Shown: in pieces, positions 1 to 8,293 of the stretch
How the letters are laid out: each line of letters opens with the position of its first letter
How positions within the stretch are numbered: position 1 is the first letter of the stretch
NCBI GenBank assembly: GCA_903952205.1
Contig: CAJBEZ010000022.1
Location: 1-64,000 of the forward strand
Reading direction: 5' to 3'
Source of the DNA: an uncultured Desulfomonile sp.
GTDB lineage: Bacteria; Desulfobacterota; Desulfomonilia; Desulfomonilales; Desulfomonilaceae
Length of the DNA stretch: 64,000 nucleotides
Translations under genes and position numbers: made by a program
Notes under the pieces: generated by a model
Database searches by the model: none
Seen by the model: only the letters and a program-made list of their open reading frames with translations
Told to the model about the DNA's origin: nothing

Positions 1-356
1 GCTCCGAATAGACACGAAGGAAGCTTGCCTCCGGCCAAATCTTCCTTCATAACCGAATGGGCCTCTTCAGACTTCCCACAGCGCTTCCTATACCACCAGA
101 TTAACTCATCACCAGACAAGGCCTTCAAATCACTGACGCAATCTCCACCAGCCAGATTGAGCAATATCAGCGCCATCACAACCTGCTCGTCCGACCAACC
201 CTGATCGCCTCCACGTATCTTTAAACGATTCGAAATTGCCGCTCCTAATCCCATAACATAACCAAATTCCCGATACGGCGGTAACCCAGCCAAACCCGTC
301 ATTCCACCACTTCTCGTCTCAACTTCATACTGGAAATCAAATATACCTTGTGTCAT
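1..356 (-). CDS. IS1380-family transposase, N-terminal part, cut by window edge
   Basis: The frame opens at an ATG (354-356) behind a GAGGTGAAGG-like ribosome binding site and stays open to base 1, giving about 118 residues. The start FDFQYEVETRSGGMTGLAG, then PPYREFG, GGDQGWSDEQVVMALILLN and LAGGDCVSDL, matches the conserved N-terminal region of IS1380-type DDE transposases as I know the family. The catalytic DDE core should lie beyond base 1. The terminal inverted repeat on this side should fall between the ATG and about base 600, but I could not locate it. Whether the element is intact cannot be judged here. It is divergent from the PRTase-like gene, so it may alter that gene's promoter region. 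Confidence 0.85.
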   Translation of the reverse strand, partial: MTQGIFDFQYEVETRSGGMTGLAGLPPYREFGYVMGLGAAISNRLKIRGGDQGWSDEQVVMALILLNLAGGDCVSDLKALSGDELIWWYRKRCGKSEEAHSVMKEDLAGGKLPSCLFG

Positions 357-609
357 TATGCCTTCACCTCGTTGGTGATAGATTCTTTATACCAAATCAA
401 TTCTATCGTCTTGATTTATCAAGAACAACTAGGTTTGTTACTTTTTTTGATGCGCGATTAAGGTTTGTTTCCAATTCGATTATCACATAGGATTAAACTT
501 GATGATCAGGAGTTATAGACCGTATTCTGATGGCCATGGCTATCCAGGATAGCTGGGGCTGCAGACTTGATCCGTTTTTTTATGTCTTTTGGGACGAAAG
601 GAGGCAACA

Positions 610-1368
610 ATGTCATGGCTGGAAGAAAAGCCGGAAATAGCCGGAAGAATACTGCGCTTGCTTTACGAACACAAAATGATAAGGACCTTCTTCAGAGACA
701 AAGCGGACGGATGGACTCTTGTTTCGGGTATGTACAGTCCGCTGTATATTCAACTCCGTCCACTATTGTCTTATCCGGAAATTTTTGTAGAAACCTGTTC
801 AGCGCTGTCCAGAATGGCCAAGCATGAGGCCCCGGAAATAAACAGATTTGTCGGCATTGCAATGGCGGGAATCCCAATAGCGGCAGGGATGTGTTACGCT
901 GGAAATTCCCCAGGCTGCTTTACACGCAAGATGGAGGGTGTGAAATCGGTTGAAGGCTTTCGTGAAATGATAGTCGAATACGGTGAGCATTCATTGGTAG
1001 AAGGAGAAATTGAAGACGGCGATCATCTGGCTTTAGTGGATGATCTAGTTACACGATTTGACAGTAAATTGATTGCTTTCGAACAAATCAAACATGAGGC
1101 TGCAGTCAGAGGCTTGAAAAAAGTTTCATGCAGGACCGTTGTAGTGATTTTGGATAGGGAACAGGGCGCTAGTGAAACTGCTAAAGCCACTGGTTTCAAT
1201 ATCATTAGTTTGATTCCATTCAAGAGCATGGGGCTGGATTTGCTCAAGGGAAGCATGCATGACTCTGAATGGCGTGTAATTAAGGACTATCTCAATGATC
1301 CAGAAGCATTTCAGGATCGATCAGTTCAAGAACGTCTAGCTGTTATGGGCATGAACAGGAATCAATAA
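610..1368 (+). CDS. Orotate phosphoribosyltransferase-like protein (PRTase fold)
   Basis: A 252-residue type I phosphoribosyltransferase, most like orotate phosphoribosyltransferases, which make OMP from orotate and PRPP. I chose the ATG at 610 because AAAGGAGG ends 5 bases upstream; an in-frame TTG at 589 overlaps that site and is unlikely. Visible elements are an FVGIAMAGIPIA strand-loop near residue 80, the PRPP-binding segment LALVDDLVTRFDS near 140-151, and a VVVILDREQGA strand near 175, the last typical of OMP-forming enzymes. The PRPP loop departs from the usual acidic-acidic-VVTTGGS form by having LVTRFDS. True pyrE function is therefore probable but not certain. No other pyrimidine gene is adjacent. 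Confidence 0.7.
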   Translation: MSWLEEKPEIAGRILRLLYEHKMIRTFFRDKADGWTLVSGMYSPLYIQLRPLLSYPEIFVETCSALSRMAKHEAPEINRFVGIAMAGIPIAAGMCYAGNSPGCFTRKMEGVKSVEGFREMIVEYGEHSLVEGEIEDGDHLALVDDLVTRFDSKLIAFEQIKHEAAVRGLKKVSCRTVVVILDREQGASETAKATGFNIISLIPFKSMGLDLLKGSMHDSEWRVIKDYLNDPEAFQDRSVQERLAVMGMNRNQ

Positions 1369-1745
1369 ACATTTACAGCTTTTTTCTTGACCTGTGTATA
1401 GATGTCGATTAATATAAAAAGATTATAAAAATGCTCCTTTAGGAGTTACCTCCTTGGCATCATTTAGGTGTTTCCCATTATAGACTAATAGGTCCGGTTT
1501 CACCGAAACGAAGGGATTTGATAGTTCCGTCCATCAACATCCAGTAAACCCACAAGTGTTCAAGAAAATCCCATACTCGCTAGCCATATGCGTAGAGTGA
1601 GAAGATTTGGTTACAAAATAAGCCCTTACAAAGGTCGAATCACTCGAATTGTGTCAAAGTCGTACCTCCGGCTAGTTTTGAACATCAGAATTTGATTTTA
1701 GCCCTTTGTAGGTTAAGGTCTATTGAACGAAAGGAGCCTCTTTTA
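1369..1745 (+). other. Long non-coding leader before rpsU with SD/anti-SD-like segments
   Basis: No convincing reading frame lies here. After the promoter at 1387-1415 comes CTCCTTT (1434-1440) immediately followed by AGGAG (1441-1445), then ACCTCCTT (1448-1455). These can pair with each other, and CTCCTTT can also pair with the rpsU ribosome-binding site AAAGGAG around 1730-1736. That makes leader-based control of S21 synthesis conceivable. I do not recognise a known riboswitch or 6S-type RNA in it. Confidence 0.4.
1387..1415 (+). promoter_or_regulatory. Sigma-70-type promoter upstream of rpsU leader
   Basis: TTGACC (1387-1392) and TAATAT (1410-1415) are separated by exactly 17 bases. Transcription from it would start near 1422, about 325 bases before rpsU, implying a long leader or a separate small RNA. 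Confidence 0.5.
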
Positions 1746-1946
1746 ATGCCTGGAGTTTATGTCAAAGAAGATGAACCATTTGAAAACGCATTGCGAAGAT
1801 TTAAGAAACAGGTTCAAAAATCTGGGGTGCTCACGGAAACCAAGAAACGCCGAGCTTATGAGAAACCCAGTGTAAAGCGAAAAAGAAAAGCCATGGCAGC
1901 GCGCAAAAGACTCCTCAAGAAATTGAGAAGAATGCGCACCAGATAA
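1746..1946 (+). CDS. rpsU: 30S ribosomal protein bS21
   Basis: A 66-residue, very basic protein beginning [20 protein letters not shown], the standard start of bS21, with the usual lysine/arginine-rich second half ([19 protein letters not shown]). bS21 binds the 30S platform close to the 3' end of 16S rRNA and helps initiation. The ATG at 1746 is preceded by AAAGGAGCC at a good distance; an upstream in-frame start at 1692 lacks a site and would add residues foreign to the family. The gene stands alone, with its own long leader upstream and an inverted repeat just downstream. Confidence 0.97.
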   Translation: MPGVYVKEDEPFENALRRFKKQVQKSGVLTETKKRRAYEKPSVKRKRKAMAARKRLLKKLRRMRTR

Positions 1947-1962
1947 ATACACTTCCTTGTAT

Positions 1963-1998
1963 AATTCGGCTTGAGTCCTTCTTGTCCCAAGCCGAATT
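1963..1998 (+). terminator. Stem-loop after rpsU
   Basis: AATTCGGCTTG (1963-1973) and CAAGCCGAATT (1988-1998) form a perfect 11-bp stem with a 14-base loop, 17 bases after the rpsU stop. No clear T-run follows, so it may be an inefficient terminator or an mRNA 3'-end stabiliser. Confidence 0.55.
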
Positions 1999-2057
1999 CA
2001 AATTCACAAATTGAAAGACCAACAGTGGGAGCGCTCGAATTTTACGAGAAATACGAG

Positions 2058-3365
2058 ATGCGCCGACCTCTGCTACTTATCTTCTACTTCTTGATGGTTG
2101 TCTGGTCGATCGCAGTTTGGTGTGAAACCGGTTTCTCATTTCAATCAATTGGAATTGGGAAATCGGCGGCTATTCTTTTGACCGGTACTATCGGGATTGT
2201 CTTGTTTATATTGTCGATTCTTGAGTTAGTTAGTTATCTGATTTTCCTTCCGATCGCAGGGGGCAGTATTCGTGCCCTTTCCCAAGTCCATGGGGAATCG
2301 CTTCTTATCCCTTTGACGGCTTCGATACTGTTTTTGGCCCTGGCTTCAAACATCTTAACTGGAAGCATATATGGCTGGGGCCTTTGGACACTTCTTTTTA
2401 TTACCCTGAGCGCTATAATATTCCTAGCGCTAAATTTCTCACGAGATTCAGTCGGAAAGTCGTCTGAAGCGAATGTTCCAACCCCAGAAACGAGCCTTAT
2501 AGCCCAACTAATGGGTTTGATTCTAGGAGCTGAGATTGTCACGGTATCCGCTGGAGCGACCCCCATATCACCATGGAGGGTAGACAAACTTCCGCAGGAT
2601 ACATGGGTCGTGGATGTTAGAACAAAAGCTGAATTCCAGTGGAACAGGCTTGATGGAGCCGATAATTTCCCCTGGGGCATTGGGCTTTACGATGCGGCCT
2701 TGGCTCACTCTAAGAGTCAGCCAGTGCTGGTGACCTGTTTATCTGGCCACAGATCACCGGCAGTGGCTGTGATGCTTCGAAAGATGGGCTTTGAGCAGGT
2801 GTACAATCTTCATTGGGGACTCATTTATTACATGATTCTGAACCGTGGCAAGAAACAATCAGGGACTTTCAGGTTGACCAGATCAAGTCGGGACACTAGC
2901 GGAAGAGGTAAAGACTACAAAGCTATATCCGTTGGATATGTAATGACGCAGGTTATTATACTGGCGTTGGCTCCTATCGAAAAATGGTCAACCGGGACTC
3001 AAGTATCGGGACTGCAGAAATGGATTGGTGGAACAATAGGTCTTAGTGGCTTTGTCGCAGCATACATGGCTTATCGGGTTCTTGGCAGGAACTTCAGAGT
3101 TTTTGCCGCTCCTCGCCGAAGCGGTACTTTAGCGACCAGAGGTATTTATTCCAAAGTCAGGCATCCAATGTATACGGCTGTAATATGCGCATTTCTAGGT
3201 TACGTTATTTATTGGGGAAGTAAATGGTCCTTTATTTTTTGGCTGGCAATGACCGCTCTATACGTAATAAAAGCCTGGAAAGAAGAGAGTGTGCTCGAAC
3301 AGCGGTATGCCGGCTATAATGATTACAGGAAGCGGACCTGGAAGTTCATACCTTACATTTATTAG
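2058..3365 (+). CDS. Membrane protein: rhodanese domain followed by ICMT/PEMT-like methyltransferase
   Basis: About 435 residues from the ATG at 2058, which leads directly into a hydrophobic helix after MRRP. Earlier in-frame starts (TTG 1971, GTG 2025) lack a ribosome binding site, and the first lies inside the rpsU stem-loop. In order: about four N-terminal membrane segments; a rhodanese domain (WVVDVRTKAEFQWNRL, and the active-site loop CLSGHRS with the sulfur-carrying Cys); then further membrane helices. The C-terminal block has GIYSKVRHPMY and a distal EE...RYAGYNDYRKRTWKFIPYIY, typical of isoprenylcysteine carboxyl methyltransferase/phospholipid methyltransferase families. The usual single-domain families are much shorter. 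The substrate is unknown; a membrane-bound thiol or lipid methylation linked to sulfur transfer is only a guess. Confidence 0.8.
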   Translation: MRRPLLLIFYFLMVVWSIAVWCETGFSFQSIGIGKSAAILLTGTIGIVLFILSILELVSYLIFLPIAGGSIRALSQVHGESLLIPLTASILFLALASNILTGSIYGWGLWTLLFITLSAIIFLALNFSRDSVGKSSEANVPTPETSLIAQLMGLILGAEIVTVSAGATPISPWRVDKLPQDTWVVDVRTKAEFQWNRLDGADNFPWGIGLYDAALAHSKSQPVLVTCLSGHRSPAVAVMLRKMGFEQVYNLHWGLIYYMILNRGKKQSGTFRLTRSSRDTSGRGKDYKAISVGYVMTQVIILALAPIEKWSTGTQVSGLQKWIGGTIGLSGFVAAYMAYRVLGRNFRVFAAPRRSGTLATRGIYSKVRHPMYTAVICAFLGYVIYWGSKWSFIFWLAMTALYVIKAWKEESVLEQRYAGYNDYRKRTWKFIPYIY

Positions 3366-3379
3366 ACTTCGTTTAAGAT

Positions 3380-4381
3380 CTAACCTAGCGCCCCAATTTT
3401 TTCGGTTCTCACAGTTCTTCTAATTTGAGAACTATGTTCCGACAAGAAACTTTCATTTTCTGGGGTTACTTTTTGAATCATCAGGTCTTCCAGACTCTCC
3501 ATACCATGGGCAATAAACGCGTGCGCTATCCATCCTATAGGATTGGCGTTCCTGGCCGTCAAGGCTATTGAGGCTTCCCTGACAGCCCAATGATTTCCAT
3601 TAAAGGAAACCGCAAGCCCTCCTCCAGTCCTGACGAGGCGGAAAGCTTCCACATCAGTTATGCTGTCACCGATATAGAGAACGTTTTCCAAATCCGCTCC
3701 TTCCTTTCTGACGATTTCCCATATCGCTTCAGCCTTTTCCCGGCCTCCTATTGGGTTAACTGACTCCAACAAGGCATAAATGTCCAATTGGGGAAGTTGA
3801 TCCCAGAATAAAGCGTCAAGTTTGCCGATCACTTCCATGTCGGACGCGGACATATCCGAGACCGAGTTGACGCATTCATCTATGGTGACGTCAGGTAGAT
3901 CAATTATTCTGGAGTGAGCTGTTTTGAGGAACTTCTTTTCGGATTCTGAAAGAATGAAGTTATCAAGGTTCATTTGGGTGGAGAAAGTAAAATGGAACGG
4001 AAAACCGATCACATCGCAGACTGCTTCAATGTATGGGGAATAACTTGTGCTGACAATGTATGCTGGGGCAATGTCCTGAATTTGTCTCAAGACCGTGTCC
4101 GCAAAAGGTATCATCTCAATACTGCGGCGAGAAAACTTCTGGATGGTTCTGTCGTCAACTCCAAATGCTTTAAGAAATGGAAGGATTAGCTTTAGAGTAT
4201 CTCCGGCCTTGTACCCCTGTTTATGGGAAATTTCAGCCAGGTAGTCATCATAAAGGCTTATTTTTCGGAAGAAGGCGGAACCTTGTGGCATAAATGCTTC
4301 TGCGAGTTCTGCCGCATTGTCATTTTTTGTAACAGGACCCTCACAGTCAGTTACAAAAATTCTTCTGGATGTTTGTGGCAT
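3380..4381 (-). CDS. HAD-superfamily phosphatase, EhaR-like
   Basis: A 333-residue haloacid-dehalogenase-fold protein. Motif I is FVTDCEGPV near residue 9 and motif IV is LYIGDSITDVEAF near 230-240, both with the Asp pairs needed for Mg2+ and phospho-aspartate chemistry. The start, with DCEGP followed by NDNAAEL, resembles the archaeal family annotated as energy-converting hydrogenase A subunit R; that resemblance is from memory, and the real substrate is unknown. The ATG has a strong TTAGGAGGCGCAA site. It is the last gene of a probable three-gene minus-strand operon after recD2 and the PfkB-type kinase, with a 73-base gap before it. No hydrogenase genes are nearby. Confidence 0.7.
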   Translation of the reverse strand: MPQTSRRIFVTDCEGPVTKNDNAAELAEAFMPQGSAFFRKISLYDDYLAEISHKQGYKAGDTLKLILPFLKAFGVDDRTIQKFSRRSIEMIPFADTVLRQIQDIAPAYIVSTSYSPYIEAVCDVIGFPFHFTFSTQMNLDNFILSESEKKFLKTAHSRIIDLPDVTIDECVNSVSDMSASDMEVIGKLDALFWDQLPQLDIYALLESVNPIGGREKAEAIWEIVRKEGADLENVLYIGDSITDVEAFRLVRTGGGLAVSFNGNHWAVREASIALTARNANPIGWIAHAFIAHGMESLEDLMIQKVTPENESFLSEHSSQIRRTVRTEKIGALG

Positions 4382-4454
4382 TTGCGCCTCCTAAATGTCA
4401 GGTCGAAAATGTTTGACTCACGAAAATATAGCTTTAGAGATAGACATTTTTGTT

Positions 4455-5444
4455 TTAATTGGCGAGAAAAGTTTTCAAGAACTGTCTATCCGGATATGAT
4501 AAACGTCCGTAATCTTGAATGCTGTATGATGCAGCGGCAGCGGCTAATTGGAGACAATCAGTAATTGATAGCCGAAGAATTCGGCCTGCCAGGAATCCAG
4601 CGGCCGCTACGTCTCCAGCTCCAGTTCGATCAACGACCTTCGCCGTAAGAATTGGTTCCTGGAACCATTGCCCGTTTGATTCAAAAGCAATGATTCCTTT
4701 TGGCCCCATTTTTACAACAACTGTTCTTATTCCAAGTTCCAAAGTAATGAGAGCTGCCCTATTCAGATCATCCAGACCGGTAATCGCAGAAAGCTCTTCT
4801 CTAGTTACAAAAAGGATTTCGCTTCTTGAGAGGATTGTTTCCAAAGCTTTGGCTCCCATTGCGCAATAGAGGGCCCCAGGATCAAAACTAACTCGTACCG
4901 TCTCTGGAAGTGTCTTAATTAATCTCTTCTGCGCCTCGAGTGGGCGCAAATCCACGAAAGATGTCATGTGAATCCATGACGATTCACAAAAGTACTGATT
5001 ATCTAAGGCGTCGAAATCAGCCAATTCATTAGCGTTAGGGAGAATAATGAGCGCACGGTCGCGATTTAAGTCCTCAGAATTAATCAAAGCAAGGCATCTG
5101 CCTGATGGTATGTTGACTCGGCGAATCTTGAGAAGATGTTTCGAACCAAGTTCTTCGAGATTCATAGCCGAATCCACGTCATTGCCGACAGCTCCGAAAA
5201 ATCCCGTCACGAATCCCAATCGACGCAGGGCCGCTATAGTGTTGGCCGCCGAACCTCCTGGCCCAAGCGCTTTCAAGGATCCGGTTTGTTTGAGTAACGG
5301 GTAGTACCGGTTGAACCATTCAACATTTCTAACAACTTCTTGCCCGGGATAAACACCTGCGAGTTTAAAGAATTCCTTGGGGACTTCCCAGAATTCATCT
5401 AAGTTTATAGAACCAAAACCTATGCAATCAAATTTCAAACCCAT
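4455..5444 (-). CDS. PfkB-family sugar/nucleoside kinase
   Basis: A 329-residue ribokinase-fold kinase that should transfer phosphate from ATP to a sugar or nucleoside hydroxyl. The first PfkB signature is seen as GPGGSAANTIAALRRLG with FFGAVGNDVD. The second is DRTGAGDVAAAGFLAG near residues 270-285, containing the catalytic Asp of GAGD. The substrate cannot be read from the sequence; adenosine-kinase-like or sugar kinases are the nearest known members. Its ATG lies 3 bases beyond the recD2 stop, with GTGAGG inside the recD2 end as binding site, so translation is probably coupled. Confidence 0.85.
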   Translation of the reverse strand: MGLKFDCIGFGSINLDEFWEVPKEFFKLAGVYPGQEVVRNVEWFNRYYPLLKQTGSLKALGPGGSAANTIAALRRLGFVTGFFGAVGNDVDSAMNLEELGSKHLLKIRRVNIPSGRCLALINSEDLNRDRALIILPNANELADFDALDNQYFCESSWIHMTSFVDLRPLEAQKRLIKTLPETVRVSFDPGALYCAMGAKALETILSRSEILFVTREELSAITGLDDLNRAALITLELGIRTVVVKMGPKGIIAFESNGQWFQEPILTAKVVDRTGAGDVAAAGFLAGRILRLSITDCLQLAAAAASYSIQDYGRLSYPDRQFLKTFLAN

Positions 5445-5447
5445 GCC

Positions 5448-7634
5448 TCACTTCAACAGAATTAATCTTTCTTTCAAGAAGGTGTAACGATTCTGCTGCC
5501 TGTCGTTATTTACTGCAATTGCCATCGCTTTCTTGCTCCCGACCACGATGACCAGCTTTTTGCCTCTTGTGACGGCTGTGTACAAAAGATTTCGTTGCAA
5601 TAAGACGTAATGTTGAGTCAGCAAAGGAATCACGACGCATGGATACTCGGAACCCTGAGACTTGTGGACGGAAACAGCATAAGCCAGGACGATCTCATCC
5701 AGGTCAGGGTAATCATAGGTTACGGCCTTTCCATCGAAGAGTATCGTGATTGCCTGATTAACTGAATCAATCTTTAAGATTCTCCCGATGTCGCCGTTAA
5801 ATACATCTTTGTCATAGTTATTTCTGATCTGCATGACTTTGTCATTGATCCTGAAACTTCTACCGCCTCTCATTATTCCGTCTTCGCGTGGATTGAGGGC
5901 TTTCTGGAATTCTACATTAAGGTTTGAAGTACCGACCGTGCCCCGATTCATCGGGGTGAGGATCTGAACGTCGTCAATCGGGTCAAGCCTAAAGGCCCTT
6001 TGTATCCTTATACAAACAAGTTTTAGAATGGTTTCGAGCGCTTCTTCAGGTTCTGTCTTCTCAATGAAGTAAAAGTCATGACCGGCGTCGTCGGAACTGT
6101 CCAGATTTGGTATGACTCCGCTGTTTATAAGATGCGCATTCATTATGATATCGCTGTTTTGCGCCTGACGAAATATTTCGGTGAGTTCCACAACAGGCAC
6201 CGCTTTGGATGCGATTATGTCCTGCAGGACGTTCCCAGGACCTACGGAAGGCAGTTGGTTGACATCTCCTATCAAGATTAATGTTGAATAGAGGGGTAGG
6301 GCCTTTAGAAGGTGATACATAAGGACAGTGTCAATCATGGAAGTTTCGTCCACTATCAGGAGATCGCACATCAATGGATGCTTTTCATCTCTTTGGAAAC
6401 CTCCCTTGTGAGCAATGAATTCAAGCATCCTATGGATGGTTTTTGCTTCATGGCCGGTTGTTTCACTCATCCTCTTGGCTGCCCTTCCGGTAGGCGCAGC
6501 CAGAAGAATGTGAATTTGAAGTCGATCAAAAATAGCCAACATGGCCTTGATTATAGTGGTCTTTCCTGTTCCTGGACCGCCCGTAATGACCATGATCTTA
6601 CTATCAATGGCTGTCTTGACGGCTTCGATCTGATTCTGAGCCAAGGACATCGAAATCTGCCGTTGCACCCATTCAACCGCTTTATCCGCATCTACTTTCC
6701 TTCTTGAATATGGTGTCCTGAGAAGAGTTTTCACCTTGGACGCTATGCCTGTTTCGCAAACGTAAAACGTGGAAAGATAAACGGCGGCGGTTTCGTTAGT
6801 TGATTCCTCACCTAGTTTCGATAGATTGTCAATCACTATCCTCTTTTCCGAACACAGGCTTTCCATCGCCTGTAAAATTACCTTCCGCTCAACCCCTAGA
6901 ATTTCTTGACACTTTTCTATGAGAGACTCAAGGGGGTAATAAACATGGCCCTCATCCGCCATCTGGCTCAGAACGTAAACGACACCCGCCTGCGCACGAA
7001 CCGGCGAATCTTTTTCAAAGCCGAGGTTTTCCGCAATTTTGTCGGCGGTAACAAATCCTATGCCGAAAATGTCCATAGCGAGGCGATAGGGATTTTCCCG
7101 GACCACTTCGATGGATCGGTTCCCGTAATGTTTATAGATCTTTGCAGCGTATCCTGCGCTGACATCGTGTCCCTGCAAGAAGACCATGACCTCACGGATG
7201 CGTTTCTGGTCCTCCCAGGCCTCACGAATCATACCCAAACGCTTCTCGCCAATGCCTTCGACTTCACAGAGACGGTCCGACGCCTCGTCAATGACGACTA
7301 GAGTTTCCTCTCCGAACAGTTTTACTATCCTTCTGGCCATGACAGGCCCAATTCCCTTCACGAGTCCTGAACCCAGATATTTTTCTATGCCGGTGACTGT
7401 CGCTGGAACGACCGTCTTGTATTGAACGACCTTAAATTGCGCTCCAAATTGAGGATGAGTAATCCATTCGCCGGTCGCGTTTACTATCTGGCCAGGCAGA
7501 GGTCCCATAAGATTGCCCACCAAAGTTACAAGCTCACGATGTCCCGGAACCTTGAGGCGAAGGATCGAGAATCCGTTCTCCTCATTGTGGAATGTAACCC
7601 GTTCTATTTGGCCTTGAATTGTTGAGAGCGTCAA
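5448..7634 (-). CDS. recD2: RecD2-type ATP-dependent DNA helicase
   Basis: A 728-residue superfamily 1B, 5'-3' helicase of the RecD2 type, which acts without RecBC in replication-fork repair. An N-terminal OB-like region is followed by tandem helix-hairpin-helix motifs (GIGPVMARRIVKLFG and GIGEKRLGMIREAW, about residues 94-140). Walker A GGPGTGKTT lies near 350, Walker B LLIVDETSMID near 430, and the C-terminal motifs YAVSVHKSQGSEYP and LLYTAVTRGKK close the protein. Length is normal for RecD2. The start is a TTG with TGAGGA 8 bases upstream. It heads the operon with the kinase and HAD genes; no functional link between them is obvious. Confidence 0.93.
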   Translation of the reverse strand: MTLSTIQGQIERVTFHNEENGFSILRLKVPGHRELVTLVGNLMGPLPGQIVNATGEWITHPQFGAQFKVVQYKTVVPATVTGIEKYLGSGLVKGIGPVMARRIVKLFGEETLVVIDEASDRLCEVEGIGEKRLGMIREAWEDQKRIREVMVFLQGHDVSAGYAAKIYKHYGNRSIEVVRENPYRLAMDIFGIGFVTADKIAENLGFEKDSPVRAQAGVVYVLSQMADEGHVYYPLESLIEKCQEILGVERKVILQAMESLCSEKRIVIDNLSKLGEESTNETAAVYLSTFYVCETGIASKVKTLLRTPYSRRKVDADKAVEWVQRQISMSLAQNQIEAVKTAIDSKIMVITGGPGTGKTTIIKAMLAIFDRLQIHILLAAPTGRAAKRMSETTGHEAKTIHRMLEFIAHKGGFQRDEKHPLMCDLLIVDETSMIDTVLMYHLLKALPLYSTLILIGDVNQLPSVGPGNVLQDIIASKAVPVVELTEIFRQAQNSDIIMNAHLINSGVIPNLDSSDDAGHDFYFIEKTEPEEALETILKLVCIRIQRAFRLDPIDDVQILTPMNRGTVGTSNLNVEFQKALNPREDGIMRGGRSFRINDKVMQIRNNYDKDVFNGDIGRILKIDSVNQAITILFDGKAVTYDYPDLDEIVLAYAVSVHKSQGSEYPCVVIPLLTQHYVLLQRNLLYTAVTRGKKLVIVVGSKKAMAIAVNNDRQQNRYTFLKERLILLK

Positions 7635-8025
7635 ATGGAATCCTCAGATGAGAATGTAAGGTCACAAAAAGAAGCCATGAAAAACAAGACCTGAGTCAGT
7701 TTAAAGCCGCAGCCTTTTGCAAGGACGGTTTTCAGTCCTGTTTCACAGAGAATCTGAACCAAATAATTCCCCTGAATAGAGACAAATAAATCAACTCTAA
7801 ACATCTACAATGTTTCCTATCATAAATCTTACAACAGACATTTGATACAGATAAGCTGTTTTTCTTTACGTCGTCTACCGGATGTCCTCCAAACCAGGGA
7901 CCGGCATGCTGGATTTAGAATGTACCCAAGGATGGCTAGCTAAAGTTCAGCGCTGCAGTCGACGTATCCCATATAACAATAGCTTTCCCAATTGGACAAC
8001 AATGATATCTAAACTTATATTTTAG

Positions 8026-8181
8026 GCTATCGGCTTCGATAATAAGACGTTCCTTTATGTTGATGAAGATGGTGTTATCGATGGGAAAATAATAAATAAC
8101 GACACCATAGAAGTTATATATAGGCACACTACCCCGGTCGACACAGTTCTGGGAGTAGGGGTTTGGACAAGAAAAAAATAA
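8026..8181 (+). pseudogene. Startless 51-codon coding remnant, unknown family
   Basis: Directly after an in-frame TAG, a frame opens with no start codon and runs 51 codons to TAA. The residues look like real protein rather than noise (FDNKTFLYVDEDGVIDGKI, then VDTVLGVGVWTRKK). A terminator-like hairpin follows about 40 bases downstream, consistent with the C-terminal end of a lost plus-strand gene. I do not recognise the family. Confidence 0.3.
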
Positions 8182-8220
8182 CTACTTAAGTTTCAGATTT
8201 TGTTGATAGAGCATTTCCAA

Positions 8221-8249
8221 TGGCCATGCCCGCACTCATGGCCATTTTT
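8221..8249 (+). terminator. Rho-independent-type terminator
   Basis: TGGCCATG (8221-8228) and CATGGCCA (8237-8244) pair over 8 bp with an 8-base loop, followed by TTTTT. The T-run is on the plus strand, so it serves plus-strand transcripts (the remnant at 8026-8181) rather than the minus-strand activator gene. Confidence 0.55.
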
Positions 8250-8293
8250 ATGGCATGCGTCTTTTCCCAAATTGATTCTTTGTCTTTTGGTCC

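Larger units (their letters stand above)
7635..8293. other. Gene-poor 659-bp gap, apparently decayed
   Basis: No intact gene is visible between the recD2 start and the end of the sigma-54 activator. The only protein-like signal is a startless plus-strand fragment at 8026-8181, followed by a stem-loop with a T-run at 8221-8249. The rest is AT-rich and shows no motif I can name. Confidence 0.5.

Noticed and set aside
1971-2057. N-terminal extension of the rhodanese/ICMT-like protein from a TTG at 1971
   Set aside because: The TTG lies inside the 11-bp rpsU stem-loop, there is no ribosome binding site, and the extension is not membrane-like.
7936-8127. Minus-strand frame of about 63 codons in the recD2/activator gap
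   Set aside because: Composition is not protein-like, no ribosome site, and it overlaps the more plausible plus-strand remnant.
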